From assembly GCA_003599205.1 (NCBI GenBank), contig QZJA01000029.1:1-10861 (forward strand): a stretch of 10,861 nucleotides of DNA. Reading direction: 5' to 3'. Numbering within the stretch: position 1 is the first letter of the stretch; every line of letters begins with the position of its first letter. The translations under genes were made by a program, and so were the position numbers. The notes beneath the pieces are model-generated. The model made no database searches. It saw only the letters and a list, made by a program, of their open reading frames with translations, and had not been told where the DNA came from. Origin of the DNA: Candidatus Parcubacteria bacterium. Lineage in GTDB: Bacteria; Patescibacteriota; Patescibacteriia; UBA1558; GWA2-36-10. Shown piece after piece: positions 1 to 5,171 of the stretch.

Positions 1-335
1 AATTTTTTTTCATCACGATCTACATAAGGTACATCTACCGGCTCATCAAGAGCCAAATTTTCTGATTCTTCGAGCAGTTCTTCAGGCTGCTGGTCTACTG
101 GCGCATTTATATCAAAAATGCTCTCATTGTCGCTTTCCTTCGATTCAGATTCATTTGGCCCCAGATCAACCGGATCTGGCGTTGGTTCCAAAACCACTGG
201 AGCTTCATTTTCCAACTTCGTTGGTACTGGCAAAGCCAAGGGCACAATGTCCTCTTGAGCCAATGCCGGCCAGGGAATAGTTGATAGCACTAGGCTAAAA
301 ACCATGGTAGCAATAAAAATTTTTTTAAGTGGCAT
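1..335 (-). CDS. Secreted proline/acid-rich protein, partial (N-terminal 111 codons)
   Basis: An open reading frame starts at ATG 335-333 on the minus strand and is still open at the left edge, so the C-terminus is missing. The first 26 residues form a classic signal peptide: two lysines (MPLKK), a hydrophobic stretch, then PWPALA before QE, a plausible signal peptidase I site. The visible mature part is low-complexity, rich in Pro, Glu, Asp and Val, with no cysteine and no recognisable domain. It looks like a disordered linker in front of a domain lying off the window. The start has no clear Shine-Dalgarno sequence. A second ATG at codon 11 would destroy the charged N-region, so the first is preferred. 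Function unknown. The gene is divergent from the 428-1321 gene. Confidence 0.75.
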   Translation of the reverse strand, partial: MPLKKIFIATMVFSLVLSTIPWPALAQEDIVPLALPVPTKLENEAPVVLEPTPDPVDLGPNESESKESDNESIFDINAPVDQQPEELLEESENLALDEPVDVPYVDRDEKK

Positions 336-371
336 ATAATTTTTGATTAATATATAAATTATATTCGTCCG

Positions 372-398
372 TTTGAACATAAAATCTTTATATTCAAA
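372..398. promoter_or_regulatory. Imperfect 27-bp palindrome between divergent genes, candidate operator
   Basis: TTTGAACATAAA and TTTATATTCAAA flank a central ATC; the arms are complementary at all but one position. The site lies in the 92-bp gap between two divergent genes. On the minus strand a TATAAT hexamer (363-358) sits before the 335 gene, with no good -35 at the usual distance; the palindrome covers the place where one would be. That is compatible with a regulator binding site, but AT-rich sequence makes palindromes cheap. No binding protein can be named. Confidence 0.35.
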
Positions 399-427
399 AT
401 GTATTATTATTATGTTATTATATCTAT

Positions 428-1321
428 ATGAAAACTATATATTACAAACTCATAGACATAGAACTCTGGTTTTATGATGGAAAAAATTTTCCTAAACTCT
501 TACCAAATGAGGTTTTTTCTGATCATATTGATAATAAATTTACAAAACATCAATTTAATAAAATTGAAGTTGACATAAAAAATGACTTGAAAAAATCAGG
601 ATATTTAGTTTACTCAATAATGAATCCTCTGTATCTAGACTCTCAAACAACCGTAATTAGCGTGGATATTATACATAACAAACACACCGTCAATAAACTT
701 AAATCAAACCCACCTATAAAAATAGAAGAAAATCTTGAAATACTATTGAAAAAACACCAGAAAAGGCTTGACGAAATATTCTCACATGGCGATGGAAGCC
801 TGGAAAGATTCAGGAAAAACGGAATTTTGTTCTCAAAGGACAAACAATTATATGATCTTGAAATACAGATTTCTCAAATAAGCACCGACAATATATCTCA
901 AATTACCAAAGCCCTGCTAAATAGCAACTCTTTAACATGGCTGCAGTCACTACAATGGACAGAAAAAAGTCAAAATATGATCAATGTATATTTAGAAAAG
1001 TTAAAAAATTCCAATGAACAAGAAATTAATATTATTTTATTACAGTTAATACCTCTAATTGATAATTCATCTAATAGTTTCAAAAAACATTTAACTGATA
1101 TTATTTTAAATAATTTATTGATCTTCCCATCATCCACTGTCAGAAATAAAGCTATGTCAATCCTATCTGAAATTCCTAAATATACACCTAACAATAGATA
1201 TTTTATAGACTTTATAAAAACACAAGCCAATAGTAAACAACTTAATTGCAGCTACCCCGCTAAAGAAATTTTAGGGGCTCTCAACAGTGGCTGCCAAGAG
1301 CCCCATGAAGTCGATGCCTAG
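428..1321 (+). CDS. Hypothetical protein, AT-rich, possibly helical-repeat C-terminus
   Basis: A 297-residue reading frame with no family I recognise. It has no signal peptide or membrane segment, so it is probably cytoplasmic. The N-terminal third is mixed alpha/beta (start MKTIYYKLIDIELWFYDGKN). From about residue 140 it is rich in Leu, Ile, Asn and Ser with amphipathic helical stretches, loosely like HEAT/ARM-type solenoids; this is an impression, not a motif match. There is no Shine-Dalgarno sequence before ATG 428. A weak TATTAT at 416-421 close to the start might fit a leaderless transcript. The codons are very AT-rich until about 1250, then the last 20 or so become GC-richer and run through hairpins belonging to the convergent operon. 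The stop TAG (1319-1321) overlaps the stop of the opposing small gene, so the C-terminal tail may have been altered when that operon arrived. It is the only plus-strand gene in the window. Confidence 0.6.
   Translation: MKTIYYKLIDIELWFYDGKNFPKLLPNEVFSDHIDNKFTKHQFNKIEVDIKNDLKKSGYLVYSIMNPLYLDSQTTVISVDIIHNKHTVNKLKSNPPIKIEENLEILLKKHQKRLDEIFSHGDGSLERFRKNGILFSKDKQLYDLEIQISQISTDNISQITKALLNSNSLTWLQSLQWTEKSQNMINVYLEKLKNSNEQEINIILLQLIPLIDNSSNSFKKHLTDIILNNLLIFPSSTVRNKAMSILSEIPKYTPNNRYFIDFIKTQANSKQLNCSYPAKEILGALNSGCQEPHEVDA
1274..1304 (-). terminator. Hairpin downstream of the graspetide precursor, likely terminator
   Basis: GGGGCTCT (1274-1281) and AGAGCCCC (1297-1304) form a perfect 8-bp stem around a 15-nt loop. 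Read on the minus strand, the stem follows the small precursor gene by about 13 nt and is followed by TAAAATTTCTTT, a modest U-rich tail. It also lies inside the 3' end of the plus-strand gene. The left arm can alternatively pair with CCCC at 1255-1258 (with CTAAA/TTTAG inside), so two mutually exclusive hairpins are possible. Confidence 0.5.
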
Positions 1322-1327
1322 GCATCG
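1312..1327. repeat. Perfect 16-bp palindrome containing both convergent stop codons
   Basis: CGATGCCTAGGCATCG is its own reverse complement. The central CTAG supplies TAG to the plus-strand gene (1319-1321) and TAG to the minus-strand small gene (1320-1318). It sits inside a wider inverted repeat, CATGAAGT (1304-1311) against ACTTCATG (1341-1348), so the end of the precursor transcript can fold into a nested stem. Confidence 0.8.
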
Positions 1328-1482
1328 TGGTCTTCGGTCCACTTCATGTAGGTACTGGTGCCGTGTTTGGTGTTTAGCCAATTCAAGTCCAACTGCTGCT
1401 CGGGGCAGTAGTCGTGACCCGGATCCGGCTCCACAACTTGCGGCTCATCAGCGCACAAGGCGCCGAAAGGAACAGATTGCAT
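1318..1482 (-). CDS. Graspetide (omega-ester/amide RiPP) precursor peptide
   Basis: A 54-codon gene, ATG 1482-1480 to TAG 1320-1318. It starts 36 nt downstream of the ATP-grasp ligase and has a near-perfect Shine-Dalgarno sequence. Its layout matches ATP-grasp-modified peptide precursors: an N-terminal VPFG (residues 4-7), an acidic and proline-rich spacer, a YCPEQQ element (25-30) where actinobacterial relatives carry a Y/DPxTQ-like motif, and a core of TKHGTSTYMKWTEDHDA (38-54). KHGTS is a motif I recall from the actinobacterial ATP-grasp RiPP precursor family (TIGR04186-like). The core has hydroxyl or amine nucleophiles (T38, K39, T42, S43, T44, K47, T49) followed by exactly three acids (E50, D51, D53), as expected for side-chain lactone or lactam formation. 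Cys10 and Cys26 lie in the leader. By hand count the gene is about 56% GC, far above the AT-rich neighbours. The product would be ligated by the adjacent enzyme and then trimmed. Its activity is unknown. Confidence 0.82.
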   Translation of the reverse strand: MQSVPFGALCADEPQVVEPDPGHDYCPEQQLDLNWLNTKHGTSTYMKWTEDHDA

Positions 1483-1487
1483 AGTTT

Positions 1488-1496
1488 ATCACCTCC
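1488..1496 (-). promoter_or_regulatory. Strong Shine-Dalgarno of the precursor gene
   Basis: On the minus strand this reads GGAGGTGAT, a 9-nt match to the 16S rRNA 3' end, with 9 nt between GGAGG and the ATG at 1482. It fixes the start of the 54-codon gene and is much stronger than the sites of most other genes in the window, consistent with high output of precursor relative to enzyme. Confidence 0.85.
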
Positions 1497-1518
1497 CCTC
1501 AAAGACTCAAGTTATTTT

Positions 1519-2472
1519 TTAGGACAGCCATCTAGCTATCCTACCACTTACATCTAGCCCAATGGCCCGCTCTATCCACAGCCAATTGCCGTTCGGGTTG
1601 ATTTCCAAAAACACATACTGGCCATCTGGGGTGACGATCATATCGATAATACCGAAATTCAAACCTAGAGATCTGGTGAAAGAAACAATTTTGTCATACA
1701 CATAAGTTGGTAACTTGACCGGCTCATAGGGCAAAGCGTCAAAATCTGCTGTGCGCCAATCAATTTCTGCTCCAGAAACTGATTGAGAGTCTATACTAAC
1801 CGCCAATATATCATTACCCACGATATGAATTCTCAATTCATATTCTTTTTCTATATAAACCTGAAAAAGAGAAGGACATAATCTAAGGGAAACTTCAAGT
1901 TGTTTCATATACTGATCTGTCAACAGAGTGGTGTTTATAACACTAACTCCGCGATCGTCCAAGTCCAAGATTGGAATATATAATGTCTTATATATGATCC
2001 GTCTACCGGCAGCAAACATTAGAAGTGAAGCATAATCATTAGTAACTAGAGTTTCTGGAACGGACAGGCCAAGACTTCTTGCCAATTTAAGCTGAAACAG
2101 CTTGTTGTCAGCAATTTTTCTTACGTGAGGATAGTCCATCCACTTGGCAGTAGGTAGTAGACCGGGCAAAGCTTCGATAACCACCGACGTTTCGTTGCTA
2201 GTGAATTTTCTAAAGTCTTGAGCTACATCATCTACTAATACCGGAGAGATACGTCTGAGATAAACACTAAATATTTCTCTGGGATCAATAATTCTGCCTT
2301 CTGGCGTAACTATTGACCAAAAATCAGAAGTAAGGGGAATATTTATTATATTTGAACGAAAATCTTCTGTATTTATACGAATTACCTCCATCCCCATATC
2401 AGTGAGTTGAAACACCACGCTGTCGGTGTGCGCGTCACTTTTGTTACTTAGAATCAGAACCTTCTTGCTCAT
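1519..2472 (-). CDS. MvdD-like ATP-grasp ribosomal peptide maturase (graspetide synthetase)
   Basis: A 317-residue enzyme of the MvdC/MvdD family, closest in style to the SAV_5884-like group (TIGR04187) known from actinobacteria. Family members use ATP to phosphorylate Asp/Glu side chains of a precursor and couple them to Ser/Thr (ester) or Lys (amide). Visible features: an N-terminal pre-ATP-grasp strand KVLILSNKSDAHTDSVV (4-20) with INTEDF (34-38 region), the central DNKLFQLKLARSLGLSVPET segment (122-141), the ATP-binding strand IIYKTL around K162, YIEKEYELRIHIVG (207-219), D277 in GIIDMIV, and the metal-binding ExN of FLEINPNGNWLWIE (E290, N292). The length is normal for the family. Start: GGAGG at 2484-2480 stands 7 nt before ATG 2472. 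Another ATG (2475) and a TTG (2478) lie directly upstream but closer to the SD. It is first in a two-gene operon with the small precursor, behind a consensus promoter. Base composition is nearer 40-45% GC, higher than the flanking genes. Confidence 0.9.
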   Translation of the reverse strand: MSKKVLILSNKSDAHTDSVVFQLTDMGMEVIRINTEDFRSNIINIPLTSDFWSIVTPEGRIIDPREIFSVYLRRISPVLVDDVAQDFRKFTSNETSVVIEALPGLLPTAKWMDYPHVRKIADNKLFQLKLARSLGLSVPETLVTNDYASLLMFAAGRRIIYKTLYIPILDLDDRGVSVINTTLLTDQYMKQLEVSLRLCPSLFQVYIEKEYELRIHIVGNDILAVSIDSQSVSGAEIDWRTADFDALPYEPVKLPTYVYDKIVSFTRSLGLNFGIIDMIVTPDGQYVFLEINPNGNWLWIERAIGLDVSGRIARWLS

Positions 2473-2479
2473 CATCAAA

Positions 2480-2486
2480 CCTCCTA
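2480..2486 (-). promoter_or_regulatory. Ribosome binding site of the ATP-grasp gene
   Basis: The minus strand reads TAGGAGG, then TTTG, then ATG ATG AGC. The spacing of 7 nt to the second ATG (2472) is optimal and decides the start among TTG 2478, ATG 2475 and ATG 2472. Confidence 0.7.
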
Positions 2487-2521
2487 AGGTTCAAGTAGTT
2501 GTTGTTATTTTGTAAGGGACT

Positions 2522-2569
2522 AAAGCCGTCTTATTTGATAGCCGTCGCTTATCAAAAAGCCGTCTTATT
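2522..2569 (-). repeat. Three GACGGCT boxes with an inverted repeat in the graspetide operon leader
   Basis: The 14-mer AATAAGACGGCTTT occurs twice on the minus strand (2569-2556 and 2535-2522). A third GACGGCT (2546-2540) lies between them, giving boxes 16 and 18 bp apart. The middle box forms part of the loop of TTTGATA/TATCAAA (arms 2556-2550 and 2540-2534, loop 9 nt). The array starts a few bases after the expected transcription start, so it could be an operator for a repressor or a structured RNA leader. Nothing in it matches a riboswitch known to me. Confidence 0.75.
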
Positions 2570-2579
2570 GAATACTTTA

Positions 2580-2608
2580 AATATAAATTAAAAATTTTTC
2601 ATTGTCAA
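2580..2608 (-). promoter_or_regulatory. Consensus sigma70-type promoter of the graspetide operon
   Basis: On the minus strand, TTGACA (2608-2603), a 17-nt spacer and TATATT (2585-2580). The -35 is perfect and the -10 differs from TATAAT at one position. Expected transcription start is near 2573, giving a leader of about 100 nt before the ATP-grasp gene. It lies directly after the terminator of the upstream gene pair, so the cassette is insulated. Confidence 0.8.
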
Positions 2609-2609
2609 G

Positions 2610-2649
2610 AAAACAAAAGAGCGCGCCGCGGCTAAGCCGCGGCGCGCTC
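2610..2649 (-). terminator. Strong intrinsic terminator after the RHS/PsbP-like gene pair
   Basis: GAGCGCGCCGCGGC (2619-2632) and its exact complement (2636-2649) form a 14-bp GC-rich stem with a 3-nt loop. On the minus strand it is followed by TTTTGTTTT (2618-2610). It lies 10 bp after the stop of the 2660-3340 gene. Confidence 0.92.
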
Positions 2650-2659
2650 ATCTAATCCC

Positions 2660-3340
2660 CTACTCCAAAAATCTAAAACTATCTACCATCTGCTGATCGT
2701 AAGTAACATCGCCATACTCATCCCCCCAAAAATTTGGTTCCTGACCTATGTGCCAAGCAGCAACTTTACCTTTGATCGGATAATACTTAATAACATACCA
2801 ACCATTTAGAGGACAATTTGTTTCATCAAGTGATTTACCATCATTTTTGGCTTTAACATCATAAACACCTTCCTGAAATGAACCAATCTTGTCTCCTAAT
2901 TCACACTTATCCCCGTGAAATTCTTTTATAAAATTCAACAAATCATCATCTGTAAAAATATTATCTTTAATAACTATTTTCCAAAGATCCTGATCTTTTA
3001 GAGCATCAACTGAATTGTAAATTTTTTCACAACCATTATTCAAACCCTTATAAAAATACTCATTATCTATATAAACATTATTATCTTCTACAAAAAATTT
3101 TAAAGGCACTTTCCCATAACCACTATAATATTCTCCATCATTAATTTTGCACTCGCTATCCCAATCCAAAACTTCCTTGGGATATTTAATTTCAAAACCT
3201 AAGTCCTCATTTTTATAAGTTAACCAAACAATCTCGGAATTATTATTAGCCTCTTCTCTTCCATTTTTATTAATATAAAAATATACCAAAATAAAAACTA
3301 TAACCAAAATTATAAAATAAATTTTATTATTTTTTTTCAT
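2660..3340 (-). CDS. Membrane-anchored PsbP-like protein, possible partner of the RHS-CHAP protein
   Basis: A 226-residue protein with a short lysine-rich cytoplasmic N-terminus, one membrane segment (about 8-23), and an extracytoplasmic domain. The domain opens with WLTYKNEDLGFEIKYPKE (39-56) and ends with QMVDSFRFLE (217-226), the bookends of the small PsbP/MOG1-like fold seen in many lipoproteins and anchored proteins. Four cysteines (64, 104, 146, 176) could form two disulfides outside the membrane. There is no lipobox. ATG 3340 has no Shine-Dalgarno sequence. The gene begins 11 nt after the RHS-CHAP stop and ends just before a strong terminator, so the two are one transcript. A gene directly behind an RHS-type effector is where an immunity protein would sit, but no immunity family is recognised, so that role is a guess. 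It is AT-rich like the flanking genes. Confidence 0.65.
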   Translation of the reverse strand: MKKNNKIYFIILVIVFILVYFYINKNGREEANNNSEIVWLTYKNEDLGFEIKYPKEVLDWDSECKINDGEYYSGYGKVPLKFFVEDNNVYIDNEYFYKGLNNGCEKIYNSVDALKDQDLWKIVIKDNIFTDDDLLNFIKEFHGDKCELGDKIGSFQEGVYDVKAKNDGKSLDETNCPLNGWYVIKYYPIKGKVAAWHIGQEPNFWGDEYGDVTYDQQMVDSFRFLE

Positions 3341-3351
3341 ATTTTTATTAA

Positions 3352-4539
3352 TTATTTGAATAATCCCTTAAAAAAACTCTTTGTGCTATTCCAAGCTCTT
3401 TGAAAAAATGATGACTTCTGTGTTGAAACACCAGAAGACGGAGAACTATAGCCAGAAGTAACTGTGGAGTTAGCTTTAGCATTTTTATTGACTGGGCTTA
3501 GCCAACCGGCCATAGCTGTTGTTTTATTTTTCATTATAGAATATCCCCCGTCATTCTTTACAATATCATATTTACGTACTGCCTCTGTGCCGACATTTTG
3601 ATCTATAATCTCGACATGACCAGTACCGCTAGCATTGTCAAAAACTGATTCTGTTACTACCATCACATGTCCGTGTGTACCTTGCGTCCAGATTAATAAA
3701 TCCCCTTCTTGTGGCAAATTAAGTCCTTGCCCGTTGTTATATTTAACAAATTGATAATCCGAACCAGCATCGGATAATTTTTTATTTATCGCATCAATAT
3801 TATTCCACATATTCCTGGGATTCCCTACTGACCCAATATTATTTATGCCATAAACCTGCGACATATATCTCTTAGCATACTCCACACAACTACTTTCTAT
3901 TCTATCACTACCCATACCATTATATTTGGCTTCAACCCCATTGAACTGCCCCATTACTTGATCTAGCTGCCAACCATCTTCGGGCATACTATTGGTCGTA
4001 GCGCTAGATAGCCCCCAAAAATCAATCCAAGCAATCGGATTGTTACGGGCATAGCTATAGCTATTGAGCTGCTGTGGATCAGATAAAAATCTGCCTGGAT
4101 TTTGCAAAAGTAGCGGATCAATGCTCATAAATCTGCCTATATCTGCATTATAATACCTAGCGCCAAAATACTGCAAATCTGTTTCACTATCCCACTCCTT
4201 GCCAATAAACTTGTAATCGCTTACTCCTCCACTCGACTGGACAACATCACCGTAATCTTCATAGTCATTTATTTCTACAATCTCTCCGTTTTTATCAGTG
4301 ACAATTGTCGGCGAGCCCAAATGATCACTTAGAGGAAAATATTCCTCTTCTTCATCAAAAGTAACAATCCTCTCACCACCAAGAAAAATGTGAATTTTTT
4401 CCTGGCCCTGACTGTCTTTTTCAAAGTACTGATCTACATAATAATTTTTATCAACTACGCGCTCATAATTATCACGGGCAAATACTGGCATGGCCAGGCA
4501 CAATAAGCCAATACCAAAAACAAAATCGCTTTTCTTCAT
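3352..4539 (-). CDS. Secreted mini-RHS protein with C-terminal CHAP (Cys/His) domain
   Basis: A 395-residue protein. Residues 1-21 (MKKSDFVFGIGLLCLAMPVFA) are a signal peptide. Residues 65-177 form the RHS-repeat-associated core: DHLGSPTIVTDKNGEI (72-87), YKFIGKEWDSETDLQYFGARYY (109-130), IGRFMSIDP (134-142), and NSYSYARNNPIAWIDFWGL (159-177), where the DxxGL end is the usual auto-cleavage point of RHS cores. The C-terminal part resembles a CHAP peptidoglycan amidase/peptidase: C218 in SSCVEYAKRY, EGDLLIW (278-284), H291 in GHVMVV, and IIDQN (311-315) in the place of the acidic/Asn third residue. A Ser/Thr-rich linker and a basic, Phe-rich tail (SFFQRAWNSTKSFFKGLFK) follow. Full RHS toxins exceed 1000 residues; here the long YD-repeat shell is missing. 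It could be a stand-alone secreted cell-wall hydrolase or an orphan toxin tip. Start ATG 4539 has no SD. Confidence 0.8.
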   Translation of the reverse strand: MKKSDFVFGIGLLCLAMPVFARDNYERVVDKNYYVDQYFEKDSQGQEKIHIFLGGERIVTFDEEEEYFPLSDHLGSPTIVTDKNGEIVEINDYEDYGDVVQSSGGVSDYKFIGKEWDSETDLQYFGARYYNADIGRFMSIDPLLLQNPGRFLSDPQQLNSYSYARNNPIAWIDFWGLSSATTNSMPEDGWQLDQVMGQFNGVEAKYNGMGSDRIESSCVEYAKRYMSQVYGINNIGSVGNPRNMWNNIDAINKKLSDAGSDYQFVKYNNGQGLNLPQEGDLLIWTQGTHGHVMVVTESVFDNASGTGHVEIIDQNVGTEAVRKYDIVKNDGGYSIMKNKTTAMAGWLSPVNKNAKANSTVTSGYSSPSSGVSTQKSSFFQRAWNSTKSFFKGLFK

Positions 4540-4594
4540 CTTGTTTTTAATTAATAATTAAATTAATACTTTGCCTGTTTTTAATTTAATAATT

Positions 4595-4614
4595 AAAAAC
4601 CCGCTGTTAGCGGG
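4595..4614 (-). terminator. Intrinsic terminator overlapping the coiled-coil gene stop codon
   Basis: CCCGC (4600-4604) and GCGGG (4610-4614) form a 5-bp GC stem with a 5-nt loop. On the minus strand a run of five T (4599-4595) follows. The loop contains the TAA stop (4609-4607), so the last codons of the gene are part of the terminator stem. Confidence 0.75.
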
Positions 4615-5077
4615 CCGGTTTTTGTTCTAAATTTTTCATTCTTTGATCTAGCTCTTTTATCTCAAAACGATAAGCTACGTTGTCTAGCCTCAATTTTATT
4701 CCCTCCTGACCAGAATCAAAATAATCCATCCTAACATCCAATCTAGATAAACGATCTTCTGTTTCTTGAGAAAAAATAGCCAGAGATGACAATATATCAT
4801 CTGTCTTTACAACCAATCTTTTGATATTTAGACTATTTTCTTTGATCCTACTATCCATAGAATCAAAACGCTGATCAATGGCCTCAAAATGTTGATCAAC
4901 GGAATCAAAACGCTGATCAATAGAAATAAATTTATTATCTTGCCCAACAAAACGCTTGTCCACATCCGTGGCAAAAGTGCTAATAGCACCTAAAACACCT
5001 TGAATACTGATTTCAAGATTCTTAATATCCTGCTTAGTAGCAGATATTTGCTCTAGTTTTTCGCTTTTCTTCTTCAT
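4607..5077 (-). CDS. Heptad-repeat coiled-coil protein
   Basis: A 156-residue, highly charged, almost entirely helical protein with no signal peptide, membrane segment or cysteine. Heptads are explicit in the middle: the units IDQRFDS, VDQHFEA, IDQRFDS and MDSRIKE follow one another around residues 53-80, and weaker heptads continue on both sides (VDKRF, LDVRM, LDQRM). It probably forms a parallel dimer or trimer as a stalk or scaffold. Similar short proteins occur widely and are annotated only as coiled-coil or DUF proteins. The start ATG 5077 is supported by a consensus promoter about 30 bp upstream, though its SD is weak. It is a single-gene transcript, since a terminator overlaps its stop. 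The last residues (EQKPAR) are dictated by the terminator stem. Specific function unknown. Confidence 0.75.
   Translation of the reverse strand: MKKKSEKLEQISATKQDIKNLEISIQGVLGAISTFATDVDKRFVGQDNKFISIDQRFDSVDQHFEAIDQRFDSMDSRIKENSLNIKRLVVKTDDILSSLAIFSQETEDRLSRLDVRMDYFDSGQEGIKLRLDNVAYRFEIKELDQRMKNLEQKPAR
4863..4925 (-). repeat. Three 21-bp tandem repeats encoding heptads
   Basis: Copies at 4863-4883, 4884-4904 and 4905-4925 share the pattern TCAAAAYGYTGATCAAY followed by four variable bases (plus strand). Each encodes one heptad of the coiled coil. Copies 1 and 3 are nearly identical, suggesting recent duplication or gene conversion. Confidence 0.85.
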
Positions 5078-5108
5078 GCTTTTATAGATTAATATTTCTA
5101 GCCTTTAC

Positions 5109-5137
5109 AGTATAATTTCAAAGAAATATTTTGTCAA
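5109..5137 (-). promoter_or_regulatory. Consensus sigma70-type promoter of the coiled-coil gene
   Basis: On the minus strand, TTGACA (5137-5132), a 17-nt spacer and TATACT (5114-5109). Expected start of transcription is near 5102, leaving a leader of about 25 nt. No terminator is visible between the kinase stop (5174-5172) and this promoter, so read-through from the upstream operon is also possible. Confidence 0.8.
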
Positions 5138-5171
5138 AAAATATTCTATACACCTACTCTCCTACTCAAAA

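Noticed and set aside
1287..1484. Plus-strand 65-codon frame over the graspetide precursor
   Set aside because: No Shine-Dalgarno or promoter, Arg/Ser-rich translation typical of an antisense shadow, whereas the minus strand has a perfect SD and family motifs.
2487..2573. Known riboswitch or small upstream ORF in the ATP-grasp leader
   Set aside because: No ATG-initiated frame with an SD and no fold matching a riboswitch class known to me; only the repeat boxes are described.
4540..4599. AT-rich direct repeats before the RHS gene as a promoter or attachment site
   Set aside because: TTTTTAATT-type low-complexity sequence without a recognisable -35 or defined boundaries; chance similarity is likely.
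4863..4925. CRISPR-like repeats
   Set aside because: Contiguous 21-bp units with no spacers, in frame within a coiled-coil gene.
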